Shown here: positions 1-9,675 of the stretch, piece after piece | How positions within the stretch are numbered: the stretch's first letter is position 1 | Layout of the letters: the number at the start of each line of letters is the position of its first letter | Assembly (NCBI GenBank): GCA_001803045.1 | Contig: MHAR01000010.1 | Coordinates: 1-43,647, forward strand | Reading direction: 5' to 3' | Length of the DNA: 43,647 bases | DNA from: Ignavibacteria bacterium RIFOXYB12_FULL_35_14 | Lineage (GTDB): Bacteria > Bacteroidota > Ignavibacteria > Ignavibacteriales > Ignavibacteriaceae | The notes under the pieces: generated by a model | What the model was told of the DNA's origin: nothing | What the model saw: only the letters and a program-made list of their open reading frames with translations | The model's database searches: none | Position numbers and translations under genes: made by a program

Positions 1-66
1 CTATCCCCTTATCTCCTCATATGTTATGACGTTTCTTGTTATCATTTTTACCCACTTACTTCCACG

Positions 67-756
67 ATGAGCGATAAAACTAAAAACAAGATTTTCCTTG
101 AGAAAGTGATAGCTCCATTAATCAATCTCCATCTTGCTAAAATTTCACAAATGAGCCAGGCAGAAATAATCAACTATTTAACATTGTTCGGCTTTGAAAT
201 TTATCAGCGATATATCGGAAAAGATTTTTATAGATGGGGTGGTGATATTTTGGATTTGGATGATCCTCAAGAAAGAGGGGCAAGAAGCAAATTCTCATTT
301 GGTCTTGACTGTTCAGGTTTCATTGCATCTCCTTACGAGCTGGCAGTTTATTATGGCCTAATAAGTGACAATGAGGCTCTTTTTTCTTCAAAGGGTTATC
401 AAAAATATTGTCAAGCAAATAAAAAACAGGATATTGGTGGAAGGGAAGGATCAAGTAACAATTTTCGCCTCGATACTCAAGAACTTGCTGAACTTGGAAG
501 AGAATTATTTAGATTGGAGAAGAAACAAATTCCCACAGAACAACAGATAAAGCTTCTACAACCTGGAGATATTGTTGGTCGTTCCGGTCATTTTGGAATT
601 ATTGCTGAATTAAATGGTGAAACATATTATTTTGAGTCCGGTGGCTGGGTTGTTCCTGAAAATGATGGAATTCCGGTGAAGGCATTTGATGCATTAAAAA
701 TATTTGCGTCTACAGGTTCAATAAGTGTGAGAGGATGTTTGGAAAACAGGAATTAG
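67..756 (+). CDS. NlpC/P60-like cysteine peptidase (putative cell-wall hydrolase)
   Basis: A 229-residue protein with the NlpC/P60 catalytic signature: FGLDCSGF places the nucleophile at Cys82, and GRSGHFGII places the catalytic His at about residue 174, following the family's usual LQPGDIV lead-in. This family cleaves peptide bonds, usually in peptidoglycan stem peptides. There is no signal peptide or membrane segment, which is unusual for a wall hydrolase, so it could act on cytoplasmic or imported muropeptides or on another amide. The first 70 residues are helical and not recognised. The ATG at 67 is the only reasonable start; the ribosome binding site is weak. Its upstream context lies outside the window. 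Family call is firm, substrate unknown. Confidence 0.75.
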   Translation: MSDKTKNKIFLEKVIAPLINLHLAKISQMSQAEIINYLTLFGFEIYQRYIGKDFYRWGGDILDLDDPQERGARSKFSFGLDCSGFIASPYELAVYYGLISDNEALFSSKGYQKYCQANKKQDIGGREGSSNNFRLDTQELAELGRELFRLEKKQIPTEQQIKLLQPGDIVGRSGHFGIIAELNGETYYFESGGWVVPENDGIPVKAFDALKIFASTGSISVRGCLENRN

Positions 757-1139
757 ATTTAACTTATGCTTGAAAAATCATTGTGAAAAACGGCACATTT
801 TCAAGAAGTACTCACATCATTTCGATACACATTCCACAAAACTTAATTTATGGCTTTCGGATAATCTAGGAAAAATCCCTTTTTCATAAATTTTCGAAAA
901 GCCTTCTAACTCGCAGAATTTTCAAAATCAATAATTCAGCTTAGTTTCAATGATTCATAAAAAGTATGTGCTTTTCTAATACACAATCTCATAAATCCAC
1001 AGTAAACATTACTAAACCTCAATTTCCTTTCTACTGAAGTTATTTTCACCAAAATTTTTATAAGTAATAATTACCTCATTAACATGTGGCACTGACTTTG
1101 GCTGTATCAAAAAAAATGGAAATGGAGAAGCCAGACACA
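757..1139. other. intergenic stretch with no recognised gene
   Basis: About 380 bases of very AT-rich sequence between the NlpC/P60 gene and the first lipoprotein gene. I see no convincing ORF, RNA or repeat. A GTG-initiated extension of the next gene (from 1086) lies in its last part but lacks a ribosome binding site. Confidence 0.5.
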
Positions 1140-1757
1140 ATGATAGATAAAAACAAAAACAAAAGAACTTATACAATAAAAAGATACAGATATCTTTTTG
1201 CGTTGTTAACATTATTGTTAGTGGGATGTAGCGAGCCATCAAGTATGCTATCACCAAATAATAACGTTAATACAAACGAACCAAACTGGATTTCGTTACC
1301 CTCTGTAACTAAAGATGCTAATGGAATGTCAGTAATGTCGATGCCTATTTTTCAAGCAAGTAAAAGTATTGATGGAAAAACGGGTGGTAAAATTAAAATT
1401 AATGGTAAATATGCAGGTGGACCTTTTGGTGAAGTTAATGTTCAAGCAGAACTTAATTTCCTGAAAGATGCTTTCTCAGGAGCAAAGTACATCACAATGA
1501 TTGTTGATACGGAATGGGGATATGCTACTTTTTCACCCTCCTCTGTATTTGATAAAGATGCAACCTACAATGCTGTGTTCATTGGATTAGACCTAAGTGG
1601 TGTAGATCCAACCAATGTAAAGTTCGCTTATTTAGCTGCAGATGGTACGGTTGAATATGCATTAAATGATGGAATTACAATAGACTTATCAACTGGAACT
1701 CTAGGTGTTAAAAATGCTATGATACCTCACTTTTCACGCTATGGGTTTATTAGATAA
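1140..1757 (+). CDS. secreted lipoprotein with ZU5-like C-terminal module, copy 1
   Basis: A 205-residue lipoprotein. I chose the ATG at 1140 rather than the GTG at 1086 because GGAGAAG lies 9 bases upstream and because this start gives a normal lipoprotein signal: charged N-region, hydrophobic stretch FALLTLLLVG, then the lipobox cysteine. The mature part ends in a beta-rich module with the landmarks FSP, LDLSGVDP, KFAYL and a final HFSRYGF. This pattern resembles the ZU5-like modules common in secreted proteins of the Bacteroidetes/Chlorobi group; that resemblance is by eye. The next gene is a clear paralogue with the same landmarks, so the pair arose by tandem duplication. Function unknown. 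Confidence 0.7.
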   Translation: MIDKNKNKRTYTIKRYRYLFALLTLLLVGCSEPSSMLSPNNNVNTNEPNWISLPSVTKDANGMSVMSMPIFQASKSIDGKTGGKIKINGKYAGGPFGEVNVQAELNFLKDAFSGAKYITMIVDTEWGYATFSPSSVFDKDATYNAVFIGLDLSGVDPTNVKFAYLAADGTVEYALNDGITIDLSTGTLGVKNAMIPHFSRYGFIR

Positions 1758-1795
1758 GACAGTTATACTATAATTTTAGAATAAGGAAAAAGAAA

Positions 1796-2356
1796 ATGAA
1801 AAAATATATATCAATAATCATTTTGTTCGGCTTGTTTATTATCGGTTGCAGTGACGATTCAGTCGTAAATTCAAGTCCAACACAATTACAAAATGATTAC
1901 AAGTTAGTCAAATTGCCTGCTCATTCTGGTTTACAAATAAATAACAATTATTCAGATTCAAAACAGATAACAGGCAGCACTGGTGGAACACTCAGCCTTC
2001 AAAGAAGTTATTCTGGCGGTCCATATGGAACCGTAACGGTAAATTCCACATTGGAATTTATGGGTGGATCATTCAGTGGTACAAAAACCATAACAATGAC
2101 GGCAGATGACGAATACTGTGCATCAAGCTTTTCACCGGGAATGTCATTTTCATTACCCGGGATATATAACATAACTTATACTGGAGTTGATCTTTCTGAA
2201 ATTAATCCATCAACGGCAAAATTTGTGTACCTTAAAGCAAACGGTGAACTTGAGTACCCAATGCACGATGGTATTATAGTAGATCAGTCAATTGGTAAGA
2301 TACAGGTTATAAACGCAAGGTTGGATCATTTCTCACGTTACGGCTTTGTTAATTAA
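1796..2356 (+). CDS. secreted lipoprotein with ZU5-like C-terminal module, copy 2
   Basis: A 186-residue paralogue of the preceding lipoprotein. It begins with MKKYISIIILFGLFIIGC, a textbook lipoprotein signal with the acceptor cysteine at residue 18. The mature region repeats the landmarks of copy 1 in order: a GGPYG loop, FSGTKTITM, SSFSPG, GVDLSEINPS, KFVYLKANGELEY, DGIIVD, and the terminal HFSRYGFVN. It lies 38 bases after copy 1, with AAGGAAAAAG as ribosome binding site, and is followed 27 bases later by a TPR gene, so the four genes 1140-4912 may be one transcription unit. Expected location is a membrane anchor facing periplasm or surface. Function unknown. Confidence 0.7.
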   Translation: MKKYISIIILFGLFIIGCSDDSVVNSSPTQLQNDYKLVKLPAHSGLQINNNYSDSKQITGSTGGTLSLQRSYSGGPYGTVTVNSTLEFMGGSFSGTKTITMTADDEYCASSFSPGMSFSLPGIYNITYTGVDLSEINPSTAKFVYLKANGELEYPMHDGIIVDQSIGKIQVINARLDHFSRYGFVN

Positions 2357-2383
2357 TAAATGGGGATATTAAGGAAGTATGTG

Positions 2384-3580
2384 ATGAAAGAATTAAGAAA
2401 TGAGTTCACCGAAGCGATTAAAAATTTGCTAAGCAGCTACATTGATGCAAACGAACTTAATAACTTCATTAACAAGTTTGAAGTAAACAAACCCGCAAAA
2501 AATAATTCAACCGAGATGATAAATAAGTTCTATGCTCAGCAATTAAAAATTGAATACAGTTTAGGTAGAGATCGTTTGCAAATAGACAGAACTATTACCT
2601 TTGCTCAAAAAACACTTCCAAAAGAAAAATATTTAGAGTTGTTAAAAAATCTTGCACAATTGTGCATTTCAAATGGTAAGCTGAGTTTTGCGTTCGAAAT
2701 ACTAAATAAGCTGCTAAAGCAAACCACAGAAGAAGAATTAAAAGCGGAAGCTTTTCTTCTTTTATCTGATGTTTTTGGTCGAAGCGCGGATTGGAATAAA
2801 TGTATTGAGGCTTTAGTAAAAGCTAATGATTTGTTTGTGAAAATTGGGAATAATCATGGAAGCTCAAAATGTGAAAACATGTTAGGAGTAATTCACGGTG
2901 AAAAAGGCAATCTGAAGAAAGCAAAAAAACATTTTGAGAATTGCTTGAAGCTTTTAAACAAAGGAGAAGAGAGAGAGCTTAGAGCATCAGTTGAGGCAAA
3001 TATAGGCATTATCCTAAATATGCAGGGAGATTATGGCAGTGCCGCAGATTATTTTGGAAAAGCTTTACGCTACTTTGAATCTGTTAAAAGTGACAGAAGA
3101 ATAGCCGAATTACGGCAGAACATCGGAATGATGTTCTTTAATAAAAATGAACAGGAAGCTGCTTTGGTGGAAATAGACAAGAGTATTGAAATTGCACTGG
3201 ATAATAAACTGATGCCTGTGCTTGCTCTCTCGTATTTAAGTAAAGCAAATATTCTTTTAGCACTTGATAATTGCAATGCAGCTTTAGCATTTGCAGATAA
3301 AGCGTTGGAAGTAAGTCATCTTATCGATGATAAGCTTTCCATCGCAGATATTTACCGAACTAAAAGTCTTATTGAAAGAAAGAAGAAAAATTTTGAGCGT
3401 GCAGAGAATTACTTGCAATCAAGTTTAAGAATGAATAAAAGCAGAGATAATAATCTTAATACTGCAGAGGCTAAAATGGAATTGGGTGAATTGTATGGCG
3501 AAATGAACCTAATATCTAATAAGGAAAAAATTTTAAAAGAATCACTTAAAGAGTATCAGCAAATAAATATCCTTAATTGA
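2384..3580 (+). CDS. TPR-repeat protein, copy 1
   Basis: A cytoplasmic all-helical protein of 398 residues built from about six or seven tetratricopeptide repeats. Typical TPR spacing of Gly/Ala/Leu/Tyr is visible, for instance in LGVIHGEKGNLKKAKKHFEN and in the segment beginning NIGIILNMQGDYGSAADYF. I set the start at the ATG at 2384 because AAGGAAG lies 6 bases upstream; the ATG at 2360 has no ribosome binding site. There is no signal peptide and no fused enzymatic or DNA-binding domain, so it is probably a protein-interaction scaffold. It is paralogous to the next gene along its whole length. The arrangement of MalT/Rap-type regulatory TPR proteins is an analogy only. Confidence 0.75.
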   Translation: MKELRNEFTEAIKNLLSSYIDANELNNFINKFEVNKPAKNNSTEMINKFYAQQLKIEYSLGRDRLQIDRTITFAQKTLPKEKYLELLKNLAQLCISNGKLSFAFEILNKLLKQTTEEELKAEAFLLLSDVFGRSADWNKCIEALVKANDLFVKIGNNHGSSKCENMLGVIHGEKGNLKKAKKHFENCLKLLNKGEERELRASVEANIGIILNMQGDYGSAADYFGKALRYFESVKSDRRIAELRQNIGMMFFNKNEQEAALVEIDKSIEIALDNKLMPVLALSYLSKANILLALDNCNAALAFADKALEVSHLIDDKLSIADIYRTKSLIERKKKNFERAENYLQSSLRMNKSRDNNLNTAEAKMELGELYGEMNLISNKEKILKESLKEYQQINILN

Positions 3581-3664
3581 GTAAGAAAGATAGAAAAAAT
3601 GTTAGAGACACCGAGCGTTTAATTATAAATGTTAAGCAGACTATTTAAAAGTTAGGATAAACTC

Positions 3665-4912
3665 ATGGGAAAAAATCAAAATGCTATTGTGGTTAAAGAC
3701 ATAGAAAAAATATTAAGCCATTTCCTTACTCAAAAAGATGTAGTAGAATTCACAACTGAGCTTGAGAAAAGAAAAGTTACAGAAACAAAAAAGGACCTCT
3801 CATTCAAAGCTAAAGATTCATATCAATTAAATGCAAATTTATCTCATGGGTCAAAAGAGAGAGAATTAATTCAAAGTATTTTTAGTTTTGCTGAGAATAG
3901 AATTTCGGAAATAGTTCATTATAAGATGATGCATGAACTCAGTCAATTAATGATTTCTAATGGTGAACTGAAACTTGCAGCAGAAATTTGTGAGGATCTT
4001 ATAATAAAAATAGGTGGTAATAATTGTTATTCTTCACTTGAAGCTGATTCATATTTAGCGCTTGCAAAAATTGCTTGGTCCCAGGCTTATTGGGAAGAGA
4101 GTGTTAGATATGTGCAAAAAAGTTATGAACTTTACAAAATAAGTGAAAATTTAAATGGTTATGCTAAGTGCGAGAATATGCTTGGAACAATTTTCGGGGA
4201 GCAGGGAGATGTTCTTGAAGCTTATAACCATTTTAAGAAAGGTTTAGAATACTTTTCAGATATAAATGATGATTCATTAAGAGCTATGTTCGAATTAAAT
4301 CTTGGTATTCTTCTTAACATCCAAGGTGAATATGCAAAGGCAATGTGGAATTTTAAAAACGCTCTTAATAAATTTATCCGATTGAAAGATACAAGTCGAA
4401 TAGCTCGAGTAAGACATAACCTGGGAATGATTTATACAAAAATTAAAGATTATCAGGCTGCAATTGAAGAATTTGATGCAAGCATTAGCATATCTACCGA
4501 GCGTGGTTATTTATCAAACTGTGCAATAGGGTATATCGGTAAAGCTTATATTTACACAAAATTAAACAATACCGATTTAGCGGAAGCATTTACAGATAAA
4601 GCTTTGGAGATTGCGAACAAAATCAATGATACACTGTCAATTGCCGATGTTTATAAAATTAAAGGAATGATTCAAAGTAATTTAGAAAACTATGAACTAT
4701 CAGCTGAAATGTTTGAGAATAGTTTGCGCCTTAACGAAGATTTTGAAAATAAAATGAATACAGCAGAAAGCAATCTTGAGCTTAGTGACATTTACTTTAA
4801 AACAGAAAGAAAAGAGGAAGCAGAAGTACTCAAGAATTCCGCAATAGGTTACTACAATTTAATTAAAGCCAAAAATTTTATCGATGAATTACTAGATGCA
4901 AATTCAAATTAA
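3665..4912 (+). CDS. TPR-repeat protein, copy 2
   Basis: A 415-residue TPR protein that aligns end to end with the preceding gene: both contain KCENMLG followed by GE.G, then LRA..E.N.GI.LN.QG, then the DKALE..., LSIAD.Y and NTAE blocks. The shared order of blocks shows tandem duplication followed by substantial divergence. The start at 3665 is supported by TAGGATAA a few bases upstream. It has no signal sequence, enzyme domain or transmembrane segment. The 84 bases between the two TPR genes hold nothing recognisable. Probably a protein-binding scaffold; partner unknown. Confidence 0.75.
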   Translation: MGKNQNAIVVKDIEKILSHFLTQKDVVEFTTELEKRKVTETKKDLSFKAKDSYQLNANLSHGSKERELIQSIFSFAENRISEIVHYKMMHELSQLMISNGELKLAAEICEDLIIKIGGNNCYSSLEADSYLALAKIAWSQAYWEESVRYVQKSYELYKISENLNGYAKCENMLGTIFGEQGDVLEAYNHFKKGLEYFSDINDDSLRAMFELNLGILLNIQGEYAKAMWNFKNALNKFIRLKDTSRIARVRHNLGMIYTKIKDYQAAIEEFDASISISTERGYLSNCAIGYIGKAYIYTKLNNTDLAEAFTDKALEIANKINDTLSIADVYKIKGMIQSNLENYELSAEMFENSLRLNEDFENKMNTAESNLELSDIYFKTERKEEAEVLKNSAIGYYNLIKAKNFIDELLDANSN

Positions 4913-5136
4913 GCTCCAAGCACAACTCTTATTCTATTAGTTTATTATTTCACTGGTGAACCAAAATAGTTGAGAGTTGATTTATTTTAAACAAGTCATC
5001 GTCCAGCCAATCAACCCCCAATCACATTTTTCTCATTTAATCGTTTCATTTTTTATCGTCAAATTATAAATTAAATTTGCAAATAAAACACAGCTTTAGT
5101 AGGCTGTATAAACAATCAAATTAGAGACAGAATAAC

Positions 5137-6792
5137 ATGAAAAAAATCCTTATCATTATATTCGCCGTCATATCAATCATCACCTGGAATTGCGATCCAG
5201 AAAAACCGGTTAATAAGGAAAGAATAGTTATTGGTGTGGCTGCCGATGTTGAAAATCTGAATCCTCTTTATGCTTTTGGATTGTTAGAGGGAAATATCAG
5301 GGAGATATTGTTCCTTAGTCTTGTTAAGCATCAATGGGTTGAAGAAATTGGGGATTTAGACACATCTCCACTTCTTGCAGAAAAATGGGAATGGAACCAG
5401 GATTCGACAAGTGTGACTTTTTATTTACGGGAAAATTTGTTTTGGTCTGATGGTACAAAATTAACTGTTGAGGATGTCGTATACTCCTTTGATCTATATT
5501 CTGATGCTGAAGTTAACAGTACTTTTTATGGTAGTTACCAAAAATTTTTTACTGATGAAAATCAACAGATTGATATAAAAAAAACTTTTAAAATCATTTC
5601 ACCAGCAATTATTAAAGTCAATTTTAAACCGGGATCTAAACCAAGCTTATTTAATGTTGATATGCCGATTCTTCCAAAGCATGTGTTTTCAAAAATTCCA
5701 AGAAAAGATTTAAGCACAACTAATTTTGAGAAAAACTTTATAACTAATGGTCCATATACATTATCAAGCTGGAAAAAGAATGAAACGATTATTTTAATAG
5801 CCATTGAAAATTCATTTCTATATAATGATGAAATAGTAAAAGAGCTAATATTTAAAATAGTACCTGATGAGAATTCTATGATAACTCAGTTAAAAAAAGG
5901 TGAGATTGATTTGATTGAAGATGTTAATACACAAGCTGTTGCTGACTTAAAAAAAATGGATCATATTAAAATAATTACCCGGGCTGGGAGAGATTATGAT
6001 TACATTGGCTGGAATAATATTGATCCCGAATTATTCTCAAAAAGTAAAGCGATTAATCCGAATAAATTTTTCGGCAGCCCAAACGTTAGAATAGCATTAA
6101 GCTATGCAATTAATAGAGAAGAAATACTTAGGGAATATTTGCAGGGATATGGTCAATTGAGTTTTGGACCTGTATCTCCAATTTTTAAAAATTACTATAA
6201 TGAAAAATTAGAACCTTATGAATATAACCCTTTCAAAGCGAAGGAAATTTTATCTTCCGAAGGTTGGGTTGATCGTGACCAAAATGGAATTATCGAAAAG
6301 AATAGTATTGAATTTTCTTTTAAGCTGTTTATTGGATCGGGCAATCCCAGAAGAGCATATGCTGCAACTGTAGTTAGGAATAATCTTAAAGCTGTCGGTA
6401 TAGATGTCAGGATTGAAACTATGGAAATGAGTGCTTTTATTAATAAACTGTTCGAACGTGAATTGGATGCTTTTATGGCAGGTTGGACAATTCCTATTCC
6501 AATTGATGTTCAGCCATACTGGCATTCTGATTTTGCTAGAAGCACATTCAATCTTTCCGGTTTTGCAAATACTGAAGTTGATAAAATTCTTAATGCTCTT
6601 GAAATAGAAAAAAGTCATGAGAAAAAAGTTATTCTCTATAAGGAAACTCAAAAGTTGATTCACGAGAATGAGCCGGTCACATTTCTTTATTGGTTGGACA
6701 TTAAGACCGCTTTTAATTCAAGAATTGAAAACATCACAATAAATCCTTTGGGTGCAATTCAACAATGTTGGAATTGGAGAATAAAAAAATAA
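5137..6792 (+). CDS. ABC transporter substrate-binding lipoprotein, family 5 (peptide/nickel type)
   Basis: A 551-residue extracytoplasmic solute-binding protein of the OppA/DppA family (SBP_bac_5). An N-terminal hydrophobic signal ends at a cysteine (Cys19, context ITWNC), an acceptable though non-canonical lipobox. The family signature is clear: GVAADVENLNPLY near the mature start, a WSDGTKLTVEDVVYSF block at about 110-125 and NGPYTL at about 205. Substrates of this family include peptides, nickel and some sugars; nothing here fixes which. No permease or ATPase gene lies beside it, so it is an orphan that must use a transporter encoded elsewhere. It converges on the SNF2-like gene with only 6 bases between stops. 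Confidence 0.85.
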   Translation: MKKILIIIFAVISIITWNCDPEKPVNKERIVIGVAADVENLNPLYAFGLLEGNIREILFLSLVKHQWVEEIGDLDTSPLLAEKWEWNQDSTSVTFYLRENLFWSDGTKLTVEDVVYSFDLYSDAEVNSTFYGSYQKFFTDENQQIDIKKTFKIISPAIIKVNFKPGSKPSLFNVDMPILPKHVFSKIPRKDLSTTNFEKNFITNGPYTLSSWKKNETIILIAIENSFLYNDEIVKELIFKIVPDENSMITQLKKGEIDLIEDVNTQAVADLKKMDHIKIITRAGRDYDYIGWNNIDPELFSKSKAINPNKFFGSPNVRIALSYAINREEILREYLQGYGQLSFGPVSPIFKNYYNEKLEPYEYNPFKAKEILSSEGWVDRDQNGIIEKNSIEFSFKLFIGSGNPRRAYAATVVRNNLKAVGIDVRIETMEMSAFINKLFERELDAFMAGWTIPIPIDVQPYWHSDFARSTFNLSGFANTEVDKILNALEIEKSHEKKVILYKETQKLIHENEPVTFLYWLDIKTAFNSRIENITINPLGAIQQCWNWRIKK

Positions 6793-6798
6793 TGAAGT

Positions 6799-9669
6799 TT
6801 AATTGATCTGAAGCTGGGATAAATAATTTGCAAACATTTGCTGACCAATGTATATGATTCTCTCATTTGAATCAATAGAAACTTGCTTAAGTATTTCTTC
6901 TGAGCAAATAACAAATAACCGATTATTATTTTTTAACCCTTCCCTGATAAAAGTTTTAATAGGTTCTGCATCGTTAGCTTTAAATGGCAGACATAAAATT
7001 GCAATTTTAATTTCATTGAATCCCTTATTTGCCATTCCGTAAATTGTTATTTCCTCATGCAGCATATCCGGTTTTAAAATAAGATTCTTGTAGCCAAATT
7101 TTGTAAACAAGACTTTAGTCTTATGTCCAATTTCTTCAATTGAAGCTTCTGAAAGATCATTCATAATTGTTTCTTTGTCGGGTTTCAAGCTATTCCGCGG
7201 TTTTTGATGTTCAATGCCAAGAATATCCAGCCAATCTTCGTTGCTAATTAAGCTGTAGAGGGTTTCGTTCGGAAGGAATTCGATAAGATTTTTAATCAGC
7301 AAACCTTTGTTCTGAAGCGTTTCTCTTATGCTAATTTCTACAGAGTTGCTACTGAAATAGTTAATTACATTTACACTTTCCATTAAATGATTTAGATCAT
7401 AAGCGTTAAATGGCTTATCTTCATACTGCCATTGTGTATTAGGATTCCACCATTGATCAAAATGTATTAAATATGATGAATCGGGAATTTTCACCTTAAC
7501 ACTTGCAGCAGTAAGTCCTGCAAGCATTACACTAATTTTGCTTTCTTTTTTGAACGAATTTGCTGAATTTTCAAGTTCCTTCAATGACATTCCCGATTGG
7601 TAAAGGACATATCGTATTTGATTATGTTTTAGCAGGTGCTCAATCTTCTGTATTCCTTGCTTATCGTATTGTGAGAAAATTATACTCTTTTGACCGCTCG
7701 CTATTATTGAGTCAAGCTGATCTAGTAATAGTTCTGACTTTGGGCTTGATTCTTTATGCGTTGAGAAATTTCCTAATTGCTTTATCTGGTGAATTAACGT
7801 AAAAATATTTGATTGAATAATAAAGGGATTACCGCCTTTGACCAGATCGAGTATTCGTTTTCGACCTTGAAATATTGTGTTTTCAAATTCCTGCTTTTGT
7901 TCATCATCAAGTTCATGCCAATAATCATTTCGAATTAGGGATGGAAGTTCGTTACTTAAAGTATGCTTCGTTCTGTTCAATGAACCATCTAAAGTTTCAA
8001 AACCAACGAGATGTTTCTTTATTTTGGGAATTAATCTTTCCTCAATGAGTTGGGAAGGCAAGCTGCTAAGAATCCATCGATATTTAGATGCCGGAAAATT
8101 AAATAGTTGGTCGGGTTGGATTTCGTTATTTAACAGGTATTGTGCTTCGTCAAATATTAAGCATTCAATATTTTTATTAAAAGATTCTTTTGTGGAATCC
8201 CCTGATAACTCGAGAAGTGTTTTATAGTTGATTATAAAAATTTTGGCCTTCCGACAGGATGCTGCGATATTCTCATTGTTTAGATCTTTTATCGTTACAA
8301 ATTGAAGCTCAGGATCCAAATTATAAATTTGATTTTCCCATCCTTCGGATTTATTTATATGTTCACTTACTATTTTATTTCCAATATGCGAATCTGGACA
8401 AACAATTAATGCATTTTTAATTATTCCTTGTTTAATAGCAGAATGTAATGCATAAATTGTTTGAGCTTTTTTATCTATTCCTATTTCATCGGATAGTAAT
8501 GCAGTTCGATTGGTGAGTAGATGTTTAATTCCTTCTTTTTGATAAACAAGAAGGTTTTTATTGCTGGATTCCACCTCTTCCAGAATAATTGTCTTAACTT
8601 TTATTTCAGATTTTTCCTGCTCAGGTACATAAGTTTCATTTTTATTCTTAGCTTTTTGAATTGTTCTTTTTGGTATTTCACTTTCTACCGGTAATAGCTG
8701 GCTAAGTATTCCAGGGTTGATAATTTTTAATTTCGGTAAATATTCCACAAACAGGTTTTTCCCACTTTCCTTGTTTTTTTCTAATAAGCCAAACTTGAGC
8801 TGTTTTTGCTTTGCCTCTTTTGTGTGATGATTTTTAAGATGATATAGTGGTACCTCTGTCTTTTCTAATCGAGCCAATTTCACGCGGTAATTTTTTGGTT
8901 TTTGATTAAGTAAATCTATCGGAATTTCCGGGATTATTTTTGTGCCAGACTTTTGTAAGGTTTCTTTAATTTCTTCGAGAGTAATTACAGGAATATTTTT
9001 TAGTGAGGGTTTTTTCTCAAGTTTATTGAATGCAATTGCCAGATATTTTTTATTTGTTTTATTTCGTAATAAACTAAAGTTAATAATTTTGTCAGATGGT
9101 AAAGTAGAAGGCATATTTATCTTGTGATCAGAATACGCCGGTATATTTATGAAGCAATCGAGTTTGAAATTATCAGCTTTTTGTATGTCGGTTAAATGAG
9201 TCTTAACTGTAACTTGTAAGGGCGAAAGTTCTTTCGAAATAGACTTTGGGATGAGACTATTGCTTGATTCTTCATTGTCTTTTTCAACTCCAAAGAATAA
9301 TTCTTTTTCTTTAGAAGAAAAGGATGAAGAAAAAAGTAATCTAGATGTGTCTGATTCTAAAATACTTATTTTATGCTGATAAGGCTTTGGAAAGGAGAAA
9401 AAGATTTTAAATGTTTTTTTCTTTTTGGCGACAACATTTTTTATTTCTTCCGAAACTTTGAACTTGGTGAGAGAGAATTTTTTAACCTGAAAGAGAGTTG
9501 GACCGCTAAATTCCTTAAAGTCTTCTACTTTTTTAATATCAATGCGCGGCTTGGGAAATCGTTCCAAGTATATTTGTGGTTCTTTAAGCCACTTATTCCA
9601 CTCAAATTGTTCCGGATCCTCGACGTTTGAAATAACTTCGGCAACAGACTTTCGGATTTTTTTGTACAT
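6799..9669 (-). CDS. SNF2-like protein with degenerate ATPase motifs and C-terminal Mrr-like domain
   Basis: 956 residues. Residues 1-360 are Lys-rich and unrecognised. Residues 370-770 follow the SNF2 helicase order: YQKEGI at 376 (SNF2 N-terminal motif), SDEIGIDKKAQT at 393 in place of ADEMGLGKT, FDEAQ at 506 (Walker B), LSSLP at 534 (motif III), FDQWWNP at 737. Key residues are changed. The P-loop GKT is DKK at 399-401. The usual GGxGLNL of motif V reads ASVKVKI. The two motif VI arginines are Lys752 and Asn755. Residues 850-950 resemble an Mrr-type restriction-endonuclease fold (FGYKNL, then the LFVICS strand) but lack a clear D...QxK centre. The frame is intact over 2.9 kb, so this looks like a maintained protein, perhaps a DNA-binding pseudo-ATPase. 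It starts 6 bases after the 177-aa gene, so the two are co-transcribed. Confidence 0.75.
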   Translation of the reverse strand: MYKKIRKSVAEVISNVEDPEQFEWNKWLKEPQIYLERFPKPRIDIKKVEDFKEFSGPTLFQVKKFSLTKFKVSEEIKNVVAKKKKTFKIFFSFPKPYQHKISILESDTSRLLFSSSFSSKEKELFFGVEKDNEESSNSLIPKSISKELSPLQVTVKTHLTDIQKADNFKLDCFINIPAYSDHKINMPSTLPSDKIINFSLLRNKTNKKYLAIAFNKLEKKPSLKNIPVITLEEIKETLQKSGTKIIPEIPIDLLNQKPKNYRVKLARLEKTEVPLYHLKNHHTKEAKQKQLKFGLLEKNKESGKNLFVEYLPKLKIINPGILSQLLPVESEIPKRTIQKAKNKNETYVPEQEKSEIKVKTIILEEVESSNKNLLVYQKEGIKHLLTNRTALLSDEIGIDKKAQTIYALHSAIKQGIIKNALIVCPDSHIGNKIVSEHINKSEGWENQIYNLDPELQFVTIKDLNNENIAASCRKAKIFIINYKTLLELSGDSTKESFNKNIECLIFDEAQYLLNNEIQPDQLFNFPASKYRWILSSLPSQLIEERLIPKIKKHLVGFETLDGSLNRTKHTLSNELPSLIRNDYWHELDDEQKQEFENTIFQGRKRILDLVKGGNPFIIQSNIFTLIHQIKQLGNFSTHKESSPKSELLLDQLDSIIASGQKSIIFSQYDKQGIQKIEHLLKHNQIRYVLYQSGMSLKELENSANSFKKESKISVMLAGLTAASVKVKIPDSSYLIHFDQWWNPNTQWQYEDKPFNAYDLNHLMESVNVINYFSSNSVEISIRETLQNKGLLIKNLIEFLPNETLYSLISNEDWLDILGIEHQKPRNSLKPDKETIMNDLSEASIEEIGHKTKVLFTKFGYKNLILKPDMLHEEITIYGMANKGFNEIKIAILCLPFKANDAEPIKTFIREGLKNNNRLFVICSEEILKQVSIDSNERIIYIGQQMFANYLSQLQIN

Positions 9670-9675
9670 CTGAAC

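Noticed and set aside
1086-1139. GTG start extending the first lipoprotein
   Set aside because: It would put 18 polar residues before the signal peptide and has no ribosome site; the ATG at 1140 has GGAGAAG.
6799-9669. SNF2-like gene as a decaying pseudogene
   Set aside because: The reading frame is open for 956 codons with no internal stop or frameshift, and an intact partner lies in tight operon order; loss of motifs in a maintained protein fits better, though selection tests are needed.
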